NCBI GenBank assembly: GCA_963798445.1
Contig: CAWCTH010000003.1
Span: 1,116,001 to 1,180,000 of the forward strand
From: DASXAI01 sp963798445
Lineage (GTDB): Bacteria > Actinomycetota > Acidimicrobiia > Acidimicrobiales > Ilumatobacteraceae
Length of the DNA: 64,000 bases
Direction of reading: 5' to 3'
Part shown: positions 16,609-24,791 of the stretch, piece by piece
Numbering within the stretch: the stretch's first letter is position 1
How the letters are laid out: every line of letters begins with the position of its first letter
Position numbers and translations under genes: made by a program
Notes under the pieces: generated by a model
Told to the model about the DNA's origin: nothing
Seen by the model: the letters and a program-made list of their open reading frames with translations, nothing else
The model's database searches: none

Positions 16609-19005
16609 TCACTCGCTGCGCAGGATCTCGGCGGTGTGCAAGCGCGCGGCGGCACGGGCAGGCCACAACGCCAGCGCCACCAGAAGGAACAGCGCGGCGG
16701 GCACGAGCACCAGCAGCACGAGTCCGCTCAGCGGTCCGACGTAGACGAACGACAGTGAGTCGGCCAGTGCCCGCCACACCTGGCGCCCGACGATCATCCC
16801 GAGCGGGATGCCGATGGCCAGTGCCACGAACCCGATGACGGTGGCTTGCCAGGTGACGCAGGCCGCCGCCTGGCGTGGCGTGAGGCCGAGGGCGCGCAGC
16901 ACCGCGAGGTCGTGCGAGCGGGAACGGGCGCCCGTCATGAGCGCGTGGGCCACCGCGCCGATCGCCAGCAGTACGAGGAAGGCGGCGAGGTACAGCGGGA
17001 GGCTGCGCACGTTGCCCAGGTTGGCGACGTCGGGCGGCACGGTGGGCACTTCGGTGTAGAGCCCTTGGGCACCGAGGGCGCCTTGGACCTGAGTGGCCGC
17101 CGCGCCTGGGCGCAGCTGCACGAGCACCGCGTACGTCGTGTCGTCGGAGCCGGCGGTGGGGTCCTCCACGGTGGTCAGGGCGTCGGGTTGCAGCCAAGCG
17201 CCCTCGTCGAAGGAGCTGTGCGGGGTCTGGACCAGCAGGCTGATGCCGACGACCTTCATGGGACGCGCCGACGGTCCCACGGCAACCGTGGCGCCGACAC
17301 CGGCGTGCACCAACGACGCCGTGCGCGGCCCGAGGGCGAGCTCGTCGTCGGCTTCCGGAGCGCGACCGCGCAGCATCACGAACCTCATAGAGCCCTGCAC
17401 GCTCTGCAGCGCGTAGAGCGGCGTGTCCTTGCCGTCGACGACGGTCGGGAACCTGTCCGCCATGGCAAAGACTTGGACGTCCGGGTTGGCGGCCAGGACG
17501 CCGTAGGCAGTGGCGTCGTCCATGTTGGATTCACCTGGATGAGCCTCCAGCTCCCACACCTCCCCCACCCGCTCGGGGCGGTGCAGCGCGTCGTCGATGC
17601 CGCCCACCAGGGTGACCGCGCCCACCACACCGAACACGCCGACGATGGCGGCGAACAGCGCTGGGCGGGCCGTCGCGCCGACGCGCGACGCAGGCGCCTC
17701 GAGCGCAAGGCTGACGCCGACGGCGGCGGGCACGGGCACACCGGCGCGGGTGGCGGTACCGACGAGCTGTGTCCGCGCCGGGCGCCCGCGGGAGGTCGAG
17801 CGGCGCACGGTCATCGCCGCGATCAGCCAGCAGGCCAGCACCGTCACCGCGAGTGCCACCGTCAGGCCGGCGGCCAGCAGCCCCCAGTCGAGATGGGTGC
17901 CGACCGCAGGATCGAGCGTGCGGGCCAGCCCGATCGGGAAACGCGACGACAGGACCACGGCGGTGACGGCCGTCGTGGCGACGGCGACGGCGACCGTCAG
18001 CAGATGGGGTGCCACCAGACCGGCCACCAGCCCGCCGCGGCCCAGGCCCATCGCCCGTAGCGCCGGGACCGGCGCCGCCCCGGCGCGGATGGACCGGGCG
18101 AACGCCTGACCGACGAGCACGGCGGCGGCGAGGGCCACGGCGGCGGCGAACAGGAGCAGCGCCGTGCGCTCCACGTCGAGCGAGCTCTGCACCCGCTTGA
18201 TGTCGTCGCTCAGGTCCTTGACGGGGATGTCGTCGCGGCCGTAGATCCGCGCCACGCCGGCTTGGAACGACGCCACGTCGGCGGCGCCGTGGCGGAGCCG
18301 CACCACGGCGTTGGTGAAGTCGGTGGCAACGTCGGCGAGATGGGCCGCCGCCCAACCCGGCCCGGGAAACAGCTGGGGGCCACTGGCGAACGAGAGCACC
18401 GACTCCATGGGCAGCCGCACGACACCCACGATGTGCAGATTCGTCACGGGACCCGTGGCCTTGGTCCAGTCGTAGTCCGCGGGTGGATACCCGCCCAGTG
18501 CCTTGAAGTCGGCGGGCGACAGGCTCCGCCACGTCAGCACATCGCCGAGGTGGGCGCCGTAGTGGAGGGCCTCAGGGTTGATCACCGCCTCGTCGTCGCG
18601 GGCCGGATCAGGGAGCCGGCCCTCCAGGACCTTGCCCCGCTCGATGTCCGTGAACCACGCCGCCCCGACCGGCACGATCGGGCTGGCCCCGTTTCCCAGT
18701 TCCTCGAGCACGCTGGCGGTCGTGGCGAACCCACCCCACGCCGCCACCTCCGGCAACTCGCTCAGCTTGGTGACATCGGCATTCCATATGCCCACCTGAC
18801 TGGGGAAGAAGACCGCATCAGCCGCCCGCAGTTGGGAGCGCATCCGCTGATACGCGCTCTGGGTCCGGCTGGCGCCCTCGACGGCGGCGAGCGTCAGCCC
18901 AGCGGCCAGTCCGGTCAGGATCCCGAGCAGCGCGAGTGCGGCCCAGCGCCGCCGCAGTTCGGACATCGCCCACAACCGAATCGGTACCGACGTGGTGCGC
19001 GCCAC
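16609..19005 (-). CDS. Two-domain FtsX/MacB-like ABC permease
   Basis: A 798-residue inner-membrane protein. An N-terminal helix (about 12-45) is followed by an extracytoplasmic MacB-PCD-like domain, then a first FtsX block of about three to four helices (residues ~275-400), another helix near 450, a second extracytoplasmic region, and a final FtsX block (~650-790) with GLTPRQAAACVTWQATVIG, the coupling helix seen in FtsX permeases. It has no ATPase domain, so it needs a separate one; the ATPase at 12483-13211 is the likely partner. The start MARTTSVPIRLWAMSELRRRW is typical. Two divergent genes lie between it and the ATPase operon. Confidence 0.88.
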   Translation of the reverse strand: MARTTSVPIRLWAMSELRRRWAALALLGILTGLAAGLTLAAVEGASRTQSAYQRMRSQLRAADAVFFPSQVGIWNADVTKLSELPEVAAWGGFATTASVLEELGNGASPIVPVGAAWFTDIERGKVLEGRLPDPARDDEAVINPEALHYGAHLGDVLTWRSLSPADFKALGGYPPADYDWTKATGPVTNLHIVGVVRLPMESVLSFASGPQLFPGPGWAAAHLADVATDFTNAVVRLRHGAADVASFQAGVARIYGRDDIPVKDLSDDIKRVQSSLDVERTALLLFAAAVALAAAVLVGQAFARSIRAGAAPVPALRAMGLGRGGLVAGLVAPHLLTVAVAVATTAVTAVVLSSRFPIGLARTLDPAVGTHLDWGLLAAGLTVALAVTVLACWLIAAMTVRRSTSRGRPARTQLVGTATRAGVPVPAAVGVSLALEAPASRVGATARPALFAAIVGVFGVVGAVTLVGGIDDALHRPERVGEVWELEAHPGESNMDDATAYGVLAANPDVQVFAMADRFPTVVDGKDTPLYALQSVQGSMRFVMLRGRAPEADDELALGPRTASLVHAGVGATVAVGPSARPMKVVGISLLVQTPHSSFDEGAWLQPDALTTVEDPTAGSDDTTYAVLVQLRPGAAATQVQGALGAQGLYTEVPTVPPDVANLGNVRSLPLYLAAFLVLLAIGAVAHALMTGARSRSHDLAVLRALGLTPRQAAACVTWQATVIGFVALAIGIPLGMIVGRQVWRALADSLSFVYVGPLSGLVLLVLVPAALFLLVALALWPARAAARLHTAEILRSE

Positions 19006-19160
19006 TCACTCACCGTAGGCCCGGCCCGGCGGGCAGGAAACGTGGTCAGCAGGCATCTCGGGGTGGTGCCAACCCCCGCGGCGGGCACCGGCTAGCGCCC
19101 TTGTCGGGAGGCTTCTTGCGGCGCTCCACTGAGGTGGCGTCGCGACGAGGGGAGACCGGA

Positions 19161-20912
19161 GTGCGAGTGTCCGGACTGCACTCGGCGGTGCGCCGGCTGC
19201 TGACCAGCTACTTCCTCGTCGGCTCGGTGGAGTGGCTCATGGCGGTGGCGTTGTCGACCGCCGTGTACGACCGCACCGGATCGACGGCATGGGTCGCGGC
19301 GGGCGTGGCGGTGCGGTTCGTGCCATCGGTGCTGATCGCCCCGATCGCCGGCGTGCTGGCCGACCGGGTGGACCGGCGCCGGGTGATGATCTGGTCGTGC
19401 GCGGCGCGTGCCGCCGGCGTCTTGACCCTCGCTCTCGCGGCCGCCGCCAGCGCACCTCCCGCCGTGCTGGTGGGCCTGGCCGTTGTGGACACCATCCTGC
19501 TGACGCCCTACCGGCCGGCAGCCTTCGCGTTACTGCCCAGTCTGGCCGGGGCCGAGGATCTGCCTCGCGCCAACGGCGCCATGGGCGTGATCCTGCAGGC
19601 GACCTGGATCGCCGGGCCGGCGCTCGGCGCGCTCGCCGCCATCGTGGTGAGCCCGGCGTTCGCCTTTCTCCTCGCCTCCTTCGGGCTCGTCGGTGCCGCG
19701 CTGTGCGCCGGCGGCATCCGCGGTGACACCGCGCCCGGCGCGGTGAACGTAGAGATGCCCCGCTCGCCGTCGGAGATGCTGCGCGACGGCGTCACGGCGT
19801 TGCGCAGCGCGCCGGGCGCGCTCGGCCTCGTCGTCGCGATGGTGGGTGTCGAGTTCCTGTTCGGCTTCGAGCTGGTCGCCCAGGTTTCGGTGGCGGCGGA
19901 ACGTCTCGGCATCGGCGCGGGCGGTGCCGGTTGGATGACGGCGTTCGCCGGCATCGGCGGTCTGCTGGGGGCGCCGCTCGCGGCGCGGGCGGCGGCCGGC
20001 CACCGAGCCGGGCTCGGCCTGGCCGTCGCCGCCGGTGGCTTCGGCGCCGCCCTGGCCGTGCTGGCGGCTCTCACATCACCGGCGCTGGCCTTCGCCGTCC
20101 TCGTGCTGGAGGGCGTCGCCAACGTGCTCTACGACGTGCTCACGCTGACGTTGCTGCAGCGGCTGCTGTCGGGCGGCCTGCTGGCTCGGGGCCAGGCGCT
20201 CACTGATTCGCTCAACGCCGTCGCCCTCACGTGCGGATCGCTGGCGGCGCCCTTCCTCATCAACGGGCTCGGGCTCCAGGGTGCGCTCGTCGCCGTCGGG
20301 CTGCTGCTGGTCGTGGTGGCCGCCGCACTCGTCGCACCGCTTGTCTCGGTCGACCGCGAGACGGCCGCCCGGGTCGGCTCGCTCGCACCCGTCGTGGAGC
20401 GGTTCCGCGCCACCGCGCTGCTGGCACTGGCGCCGTACGCCACGGTGGAGCGACTGGCGGCGGCGGCGATCACGCTGGTCGCGCCGCCGGGGACCGTCAT
20501 CGTCCGCGAGGGCGATGTGGCCGACTGCCTCTACATCATCGACCGTGGCCGGCTCACCGTGTCGATGGCCGTCGGGAGCAGCAACCGACTGGTCACCGAA
20601 CTGGGCGCCAACGACTGGTTCGGCGAGATCGGCGTCGTGCGGAACGTGCGGCGCACGGCGACGGTGACGGCCGTCGACGAGGCCCGCGTGTGGCGCATCC
20701 CCGCCGGCGAGCTTCTCGCCGCCGTCGATCACACCGTCGGGGTTGCCGATCCGCTGCGCCGAGGTGTGTCCGGCCGCCTCGCCCGCACGCATCCGTACCT
20801 TCTGGCCGAGGCCTCACTCACTGCTCGACCTCCATCGAGAGATCGTCCACATCAGGTCGCAATGCAATCTGACCGAAGATCGCTGCCGCCTCCGCGCCCC
20901 GATCAAGGATGA
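19161..20912 (+). CDS. MFS transporter fused to a cyclic-nucleotide-binding domain
   Basis: A 583-residue protein from GTG 19161, with a GGGGAGA-like ribosome site about 8 bases upstream. Residues ~1-420 form an MFS permease of the MFS_3/EntS class with GVLADRVDRRRV (A motif). A linker leads to a cNMP-binding domain (about 435-550): VIVREGDVADCLYIIDRGRLTV, then the canonical cassette WFGEIGVVRNVRRTATVTA with Glu and Arg in place. The last ~30 residues overlap the convergent mgtC-like gene by 95 bases. The fusion suggests transport gated directly by cAMP or cGMP and ties it to the cyclase at 13208-14527. The exported substrate is unknown. Confidence 0.9.
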   Translation: MRVSGLHSAVRRLLTSYFLVGSVEWLMAVALSTAVYDRTGSTAWVAAGVAVRFVPSVLIAPIAGVLADRVDRRRVMIWSCAARAAGVLTLALAAAASAPPAVLVGLAVVDTILLTPYRPAAFALLPSLAGAEDLPRANGAMGVILQATWIAGPALGALAAIVVSPAFAFLLASFGLVGAALCAGGIRGDTAPGAVNVEMPRSPSEMLRDGVTALRSAPGALGLVVAMVGVEFLFGFELVAQVSVAAERLGIGAGGAGWMTAFAGIGGLLGAPLAARAAAGHRAGLGLAVAAGGFGAALAVLAALTSPALAFAVLVLEGVANVLYDVLTLTLLQRLLSGGLLARGQALTDSLNAVALTCGSLAAPFLINGLGLQGALVAVGLLLVVVAAALVAPLVSVDRETAARVGSLAPVVERFRATALLALAPYATVERLAAAAITLVAPPGTVIVREGDVADCLYIIDRGRLTVSMAVGSSNRLVTELGANDWFGEIGVVRNVRRTATVTAVDEARVWRIPAGELLAAVDHTVGVADPLRRGVSGRLARTHPYLLAEASLTARPPSRDRPHQVAMQSDRRSLPPPRPDQG

Positions 20913-21501
20913 CGGTTGACCGCAGCGTGAACGCACCGGCTTCCTTGCCGATCTCCACCCCCTCGAACGACACGCCCGGCAACTGGCGCAACCACAACAG
21001 CAACCCCTCGGGGTCGCCCCCTGCAGTGAGCCGGACACGCATGTCGCGACGGGTGCGGGCGACGCGCCGGGCGACCAGCGCTCGTACCGGCCGCAGCAGG
21101 GCGAGCATCGCCACCAGGACGATGGTGGTGGCGAAGGCGGCACCGACGATGCCGACGCCGCAGGCCAGACCGATGGCCGCGGTGACCCACAAGCTGGCCG
21201 CGGTCGTGAGATTTCGGACCTGACCCCGTTGGCGGAAGATCAGGCCGGCGCCCAGGAACCCGATGCCCACCACTACCTGCGACGCGACCCGGGTCACGTC
21301 GATCTGCACGTTGGTGTCGGCGCGGACCCGCACGTACTGGTCGAAGCCCAACGTCGACACCACGCCGAAGAGGGCGGCGCCGAGGGCCACCGTGGCGTTC
21401 GTGCGCAGACCGGCGGGCTGGCCGGCCACCTCGCGCTCCAACCCGACGGCCGCCCCCATGGCGACGGCGGCCAGGATCCGCCAGATGATCTCGGCCGTCA
21501 T
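20818..21501 (-). CDS. MgtC/SapB-family membrane protein
   Basis: A 227-residue protein with four or five N-terminal helices (about 5-140) and a C-terminal ACT-like cytoplasmic domain. Family hallmarks are VGLEREVAGQPAGLRTN, GFLGAGLIF and NLTTAASLWVTAAIGLA(C)G. MgtC proteins modulate F-type ATPase and help cells survive low Mg2+ or acid; many environmental members have no known role. Its 3' end overlaps the 3' end of the convergent MFS-cNMP gene. Confidence 0.9.
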   Translation of the reverse strand: MTAEIIWRILAAVAMGAAVGLEREVAGQPAGLRTNATVALGAALFGVVSTLGFDQYVRVRADTNVQIDVTRVASQVVVGIGFLGAGLIFRQRGQVRNLTTAASLWVTAAIGLACGVGIVGAAFATTIVLVAMLALLRPVRALVARRVARTRRDMRVRLTAGGDPEGLLLWLRQLPGVSFEGVEIGKEAGAFTLRSTVILDRGAEAAAIFGQIALRPDVDDLSMEVEQ

Positions 21502-21580
21502 CGCCTCTCCCAGCGCACCAGCACCAGTGTCGCGTCAACCGGACCGTCACGGAACACGCCCCGATAGACGGCGCGCCGAC

Positions 21581-21630
21581 GAACTGATGCCGCGTTGTCC
21601 GTCACATACGAGGTTTCAGCGCGTCAGTTC
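21581..21630. repeat. Palindromic ~50-base intergenic element, copy 2
   Basis: GAACTGATG (21581-21589) and CGCGTCAGTTC (21620-21630) are the outer parts, matching the minus strand of 10226-10274. This copy covers the 3' end of the TetR gene, so that protein's last residues (RTDALKPRM) and its stop at 21602 lie in the element. Confidence 0.55.
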
Positions 21631-22288
21631 GTTGGCGGCGGGCCGAGATGGCCGCGGCCGTCTCGACGAGCGCCAGGAACAGCTCACTGGCGTCGTCGAT
21701 GAGCTGCTGGCGTCCGATGGCGACGCGCCCGTCGAGCCACGCCACCAACAGCTCGCTGAAGCCGCCGACGAGCACGGCGGCGGCGATCCGCCCGATCTGC
21801 TCGCCGCTCGGAGGGGCGCCCCGGCGATCGGCGGCGTCGCGCTCGATGAGGGTCACGACGTCGTAGCCCGTCTCGATGCGGCGCCGGTTGAGGGCCTCGC
21901 TGCCGAGCGCCTCCACGTACAGCACCCGTGCCCGGCGACGATCGTCGTCCACGAAGCGCACCGTGGTCTCGACCGCCGCCCGCATCTGCGCCGACGGGTC
22001 GTCGCCGGCTGCGTCGACCGCGGCGGCGACGTGGTCGCGCAACTCGGCGATCAGGCGGTCGTAGACCGCCACCACCAACGCGTCGAGGTCGGCGAAGCTC
22101 TCGTAGAAGTACCTCGGGTTCAGCCGTGCGCCCTGACACACCGCCCGCACCGTGGTGCCCGACCAGCCCTCGGTGCCGAGCAGCTCGAAGGTGGCGTCGA
22201 GCAGAAGCTGCCGGCGCTCGGCCTTGCGGTCAGCGGCGGGGAGGCCGGCCCAACGCGTCGGCGCCCGGTGGTCGTCGTGGTTTGGCAA
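21602..22288 (-). CDS. TetR-family repressor of the adjacent catabolic operon
   Basis: A 228-residue protein with a TTG start (22288); no ATG or GTG lies before the conserved helix-turn-helix. The DNA-binding domain is at about 22-70 (LLLDATFELLGTEGW, then VCQGARLNPRYFYESFADL). The C-terminal domain is typical of actinobacterial AcrR-like regulators of oxidation pathways. It is divergent from the FAD-oxidoreductase operon. The gap holds two similar palindromes, one over its own start, so it probably represses both directions. A TAAGAT box lies about 17 bases before the TTG on the minus strand, compatible with a short or absent leader. Its C-terminus is written by a repeat element. Confidence 0.88.
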   Translation of the reverse strand: MPNHDDHRAPTRWAGLPAADRKAERRQLLLDATFELLGTEGWSGTTVRAVCQGARLNPRYFYESFADLDALVVAVYDRLIAELRDHVAAAVDAAGDDPSAQMRAAVETTVRFVDDDRRRARVLYVEALGSEALNRRRIETGYDVVTLIERDAADRRGAPPSGEQIGRIAAAVLVGGFSELLVAWLDGRVAIGRQQLIDDASELFLALVETAAAISARRQRTDALKPRM

Positions 22289-22335
22289 CAGGCGTTACCG
22301 TATCTTAGGGTCCTTGGCAACGGTCGTTTCCAAGG
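22282..22335. promoter_or_regulatory. Two tandem palindromic operators for the TetR regulator
   Basis: Site 2 (22312-22335) is a 24-base near-perfect palindrome: arms CCTTGGCAACG and CGTTTCCAAGG around GT, with 20 of 24 positions symmetric. Site 1 (22282-22299) begins with the same TTGGCAAC, then AGGC, then GTTACC. The pair reads TTGGCAAC-RGKC-GTTWCC, 30 bases apart. Site 1 overlaps the TTG start of the TetR gene; site 2 lies 35 bases before the GTG of the oxidoreductase. This is the normal place for autorepression and operon control. Confidence 0.7.
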
Positions 22336-22369
22336 CGGCCGGCCCGAAGGACCAAGGGGGAGCAGCAGG

Positions 22370-23785
22370 GTGGGCGGAGACGAGCACGTCGAGCAGATCG
22401 TCATCATCGGTGCCGGCGTCGCCGGTCTGGGCGCGGCACTGGCCTTCGGGCGTGCGGGCCACCGCGTGACCATCCTGGAGCGCGATCGCCTGCCCATCAC
22501 CGGCGACGCCGAGGCCGCCTTCGCCGCCGAGCGGCGCGGCGCCCAGCAGGTGCACCAGACCCATGGCTTCCTGGCCCGCATCGTGGTCCTGCTGCGCGAG
22601 CGCTTCCCCGACGTGCTGGACTCCCTGCTGGCGGTCGGGTGCGTCACCATGCCGGCCAACGCCAACCTGGGCGAGCCACGGCTGGGCGACGAGGATCTGT
22701 CGGTGCTGATCGTGCGGCGCACCACCTTCGAGTGGGTGCTGCGGGAGGCCGTGGTGGCCCAAGCCAACGTCACGATCCGTGCGGGCGAGTCGGTCGCCGC
22801 ACTGGTGCCGGTGGGCGATGCCCACGGCGTCCCGATCGTCGGCGGGGTGCGCCTGGCCGATGGCCGCACGCTGCTGGCCGACATCGTCGTGGACGCCAGT
22901 GGACGCCGCAGCGCCATGCCGGCTTGGCTCGGCGAGCTTGGGGTCGAGGTGCCAGAGACGGTTCGCGAGAGCGGCCTGATGTACCTGTCGCGGTGGTACC
23001 GCCTGCCTCCCGATCTCGACGTCGCCATCGATCCGAAGCTCGGCGGCGACCTGGGCTTCGTGAAGTTCCTCGCGGTGCCCGGTGATGCGCAGTCCATGTC
23101 GATCACCATCGCCATCCCCACCACCGACACCGAGCTCCGGGCTGCGCTCTCCGAGCCAGCCGGGTTCGAGCGCGCCTGCCGGCTCCTGCCCGGTCCCGAC
23201 CGCTTCTTCGCCCACGGCGACCTCGAGCCCCTCGGTGGCGTGCGGCCCATGGCCGGGCTGCTCAACCGCATCCGGCGCTTCGTCGACACCGACGGCCGCC
23301 CCACCGTGATCGGCTTCCACGCCGTCGGCGACTCCCACACGTGCACCAATCCGCTCTATGGCCGGGGATGCTCCCTGGCGATGGTGCAGGCCCTCCTGCT
23401 GGCCGATGTCACCGACGCCCATCCCGGCGATCCCGACGGGCGCGCCCGCGCCTACGAAGCGGCCAGCGACCGCGAGATCGAGCCGTGGTACCACTCGTCG
23501 GTCGAGATGGACGCCAACGGGGCCGATCCGGCCAGCTCCCCCGACTACGACGGACCGCCCAACCCGATGGCGCGGGTCTTCGCCGCCGGCGCCACCGATC
23601 CCGTCATCGGCCGGGCTCTCACCCGATTGATGAACTTGCTGACGTTGCCGGCCGACCTCGCCGCCGACCCCGAGTTCGGCGCACGCGTGGCCGAGATCTT
23701 CGCCAACCCCGAGGCCTATCCTCTGCCGCCGCGCATCGGGCCGTCTCGGGCCGACCTGCTCGACGCGGTCACCGCCGACGCCTGA
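22370..23785 (+). CDS. FAD-dependent oxidoreductase (monooxygenase-like)
   Basis: A 471-residue protein from GTG 22370, after an AGGGGGAG purine tract. The dinucleotide fold is IVIIGAGVAGLGAALAFGRAG with a following Glu (TILERD). A second FAD signature is HAVGDSHTCTNPLYGRGCSLA, corresponding to the GD motif of flavin hydroxylases. The middle region is the substrate domain. It most resembles actinobacterial FAD-dependent monooxygenases or tryptophan-halogenase-like oxidoreductases of unknown substrate. It is first in a four-gene operon with an epoxide hydrolase-like protein, an LLM oxidoreductase and a zinc alcohol dehydrogenase, all downstream of the operators at 22282-22335. Confidence 0.85.
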   Translation: MGGDEHVEQIVIIGAGVAGLGAALAFGRAGHRVTILERDRLPITGDAEAAFAAERRGAQQVHQTHGFLARIVVLLRERFPDVLDSLLAVGCVTMPANANLGEPRLGDEDLSVLIVRRTTFEWVLREAVVAQANVTIRAGESVAALVPVGDAHGVPIVGGVRLADGRTLLADIVVDASGRRSAMPAWLGELGVEVPETVRESGLMYLSRWYRLPPDLDVAIDPKLGGDLGFVKFLAVPGDAQSMSITIAIPTTDTELRAALSEPAGFERACRLLPGPDRFFAHGDLEPLGGVRPMAGLLNRIRRFVDTDGRPTVIGFHAVGDSHTCTNPLYGRGCSLAMVQALLLADVTDAHPGDPDGRARAYEAASDREIEPWYHSSVEMDANGADPASSPDYDGPPNPMARVFAAGATDPVIGRALTRLMNLLTLPADLAADPEFGARVAEIFANPEAYPLPPRIGPSRADLLDAVTADA

Positions 23786-23794
23786 GAGGACTCC

Positions 23795-24745
23795 ATGACC
23801 GAGCGCACCATCACCACCAACGGCGTCGACCTGCACGTCCTCGACGAGGGCGAGGGGTTCCCGGTCGTCTTCGCCCACGGCTTCCCGGAGCTCGCCTACT
23901 CGTGGCGCCACCAGCTGCCCGCGGTGGCCGCCGCCGGCTACCGGGCCATCGCCGCCGACCAGCGCGGCTACGGCCGCTCCAGCCGGCCGGCGGCAATCGA
24001 CCAGTACGACATCATCCACCTCACCGACGATCTCCTCGGCGTCCTCGATGCTCTCGGACTGGAGCGGGCGGTGTTCGTCGGCCACGACTGGGGCTCCATG
24101 GTGGTGTGGTCGCTGGCGCTGCGCGCTCCCGAGCGCGTCGCCGGCGTGGTGGGCATGAGCGTGCCCTTCCTGCCGCGTTCGCCGGTGCCGCCGCTCCAGC
24201 TGATGCGCCAGATCTTCGGCGACTCGTTCTTCTACATCCTGTACTTCCAGGAGCCCGGCGTGGCCGATGCCGAGCTCAGTGCCGACGCCGCCACCACGAT
24301 GCGGCGGCTGCTGGCCGGCACCACGTCGTCCGAACCCGGCGCCATCGATCCGTCCGCCTTCGCCAACGACGGCCGCGGCTTCGTCGAGCGCTTCCCCGAG
24401 CCGGCGGCCCTGCCCGACTGGCTGGCGCCCGACGAGCTCGACCACTACGTCGCCGAGTTCACCCGCACGGGCTTCACCGGCGGCCTCAACTGGTACCGCA
24501 ACTTCGACCGCAACTGGGAGCTGACGCCCCAGTTCGAAGGAGCCAAGGTGACGGTGCCGTCGCTGTTCATCGGCGGCCGTCTGGACCCGGTGCTCACGAT
24601 GAGCCCGCCTGACGCGATGGACGGCTGGCTCACCGACCACCGCGGCACCGTGCTCATCGACGGCGCCGGCCACTGGGTCCAGCAGGAGAAGCCGGCCGAG
24701 GTCAACGCCGCCCTCACCGACTTTCTCGCCGGCCTCCACCTCTGA
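23795..24745 (+). CDS. Alpha/beta hydrolase, epoxide hydrolase-like
   Basis: A 316-residue protein. HGFPELAYSWRHQ contains the oxyanion HGxP motif, FVGHDWGSMVVW holds the nucleophile Asp in the G-x-D-x-G/S elbow, and GAGHWVQQEKP supplies the catalytic His. An Asp nucleophile with HGFPE and paired Tyr residues in the cap (FYILYFQEPG) is the pattern of soluble epoxide hydrolases, which open epoxides to diols through an alkyl-enzyme ester. It starts nine bases after the oxidoreductase stop. In this setting it may open an epoxide made by one of the neighbouring oxygenases. Confidence 0.9.
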   Translation: MTERTITTNGVDLHVLDEGEGFPVVFAHGFPELAYSWRHQLPAVAAAGYRAIAADQRGYGRSSRPAAIDQYDIIHLTDDLLGVLDALGLERAVFVGHDWGSMVVWSLALRAPERVAGVVGMSVPFLPRSPVPPLQLMRQIFGDSFFYILYFQEPGVADAELSADAATTMRRLLAGTTSSEPGAIDPSAFANDGRGFVERFPEPAALPDWLAPDELDHYVAEFTRTGFTGGLNWYRNFDRNWELTPQFEGAKVTVPSLFIGGRLDPVLTMSPPDAMDGWLTDHRGTVLIDGAGHWVQQEKPAEVNAALTDFLAGLHL

Positions 24746-24791
24746 CACCGTTGCGACCGCGCCTGCCTGTCACCGCTCCTTAGGGGGACCC

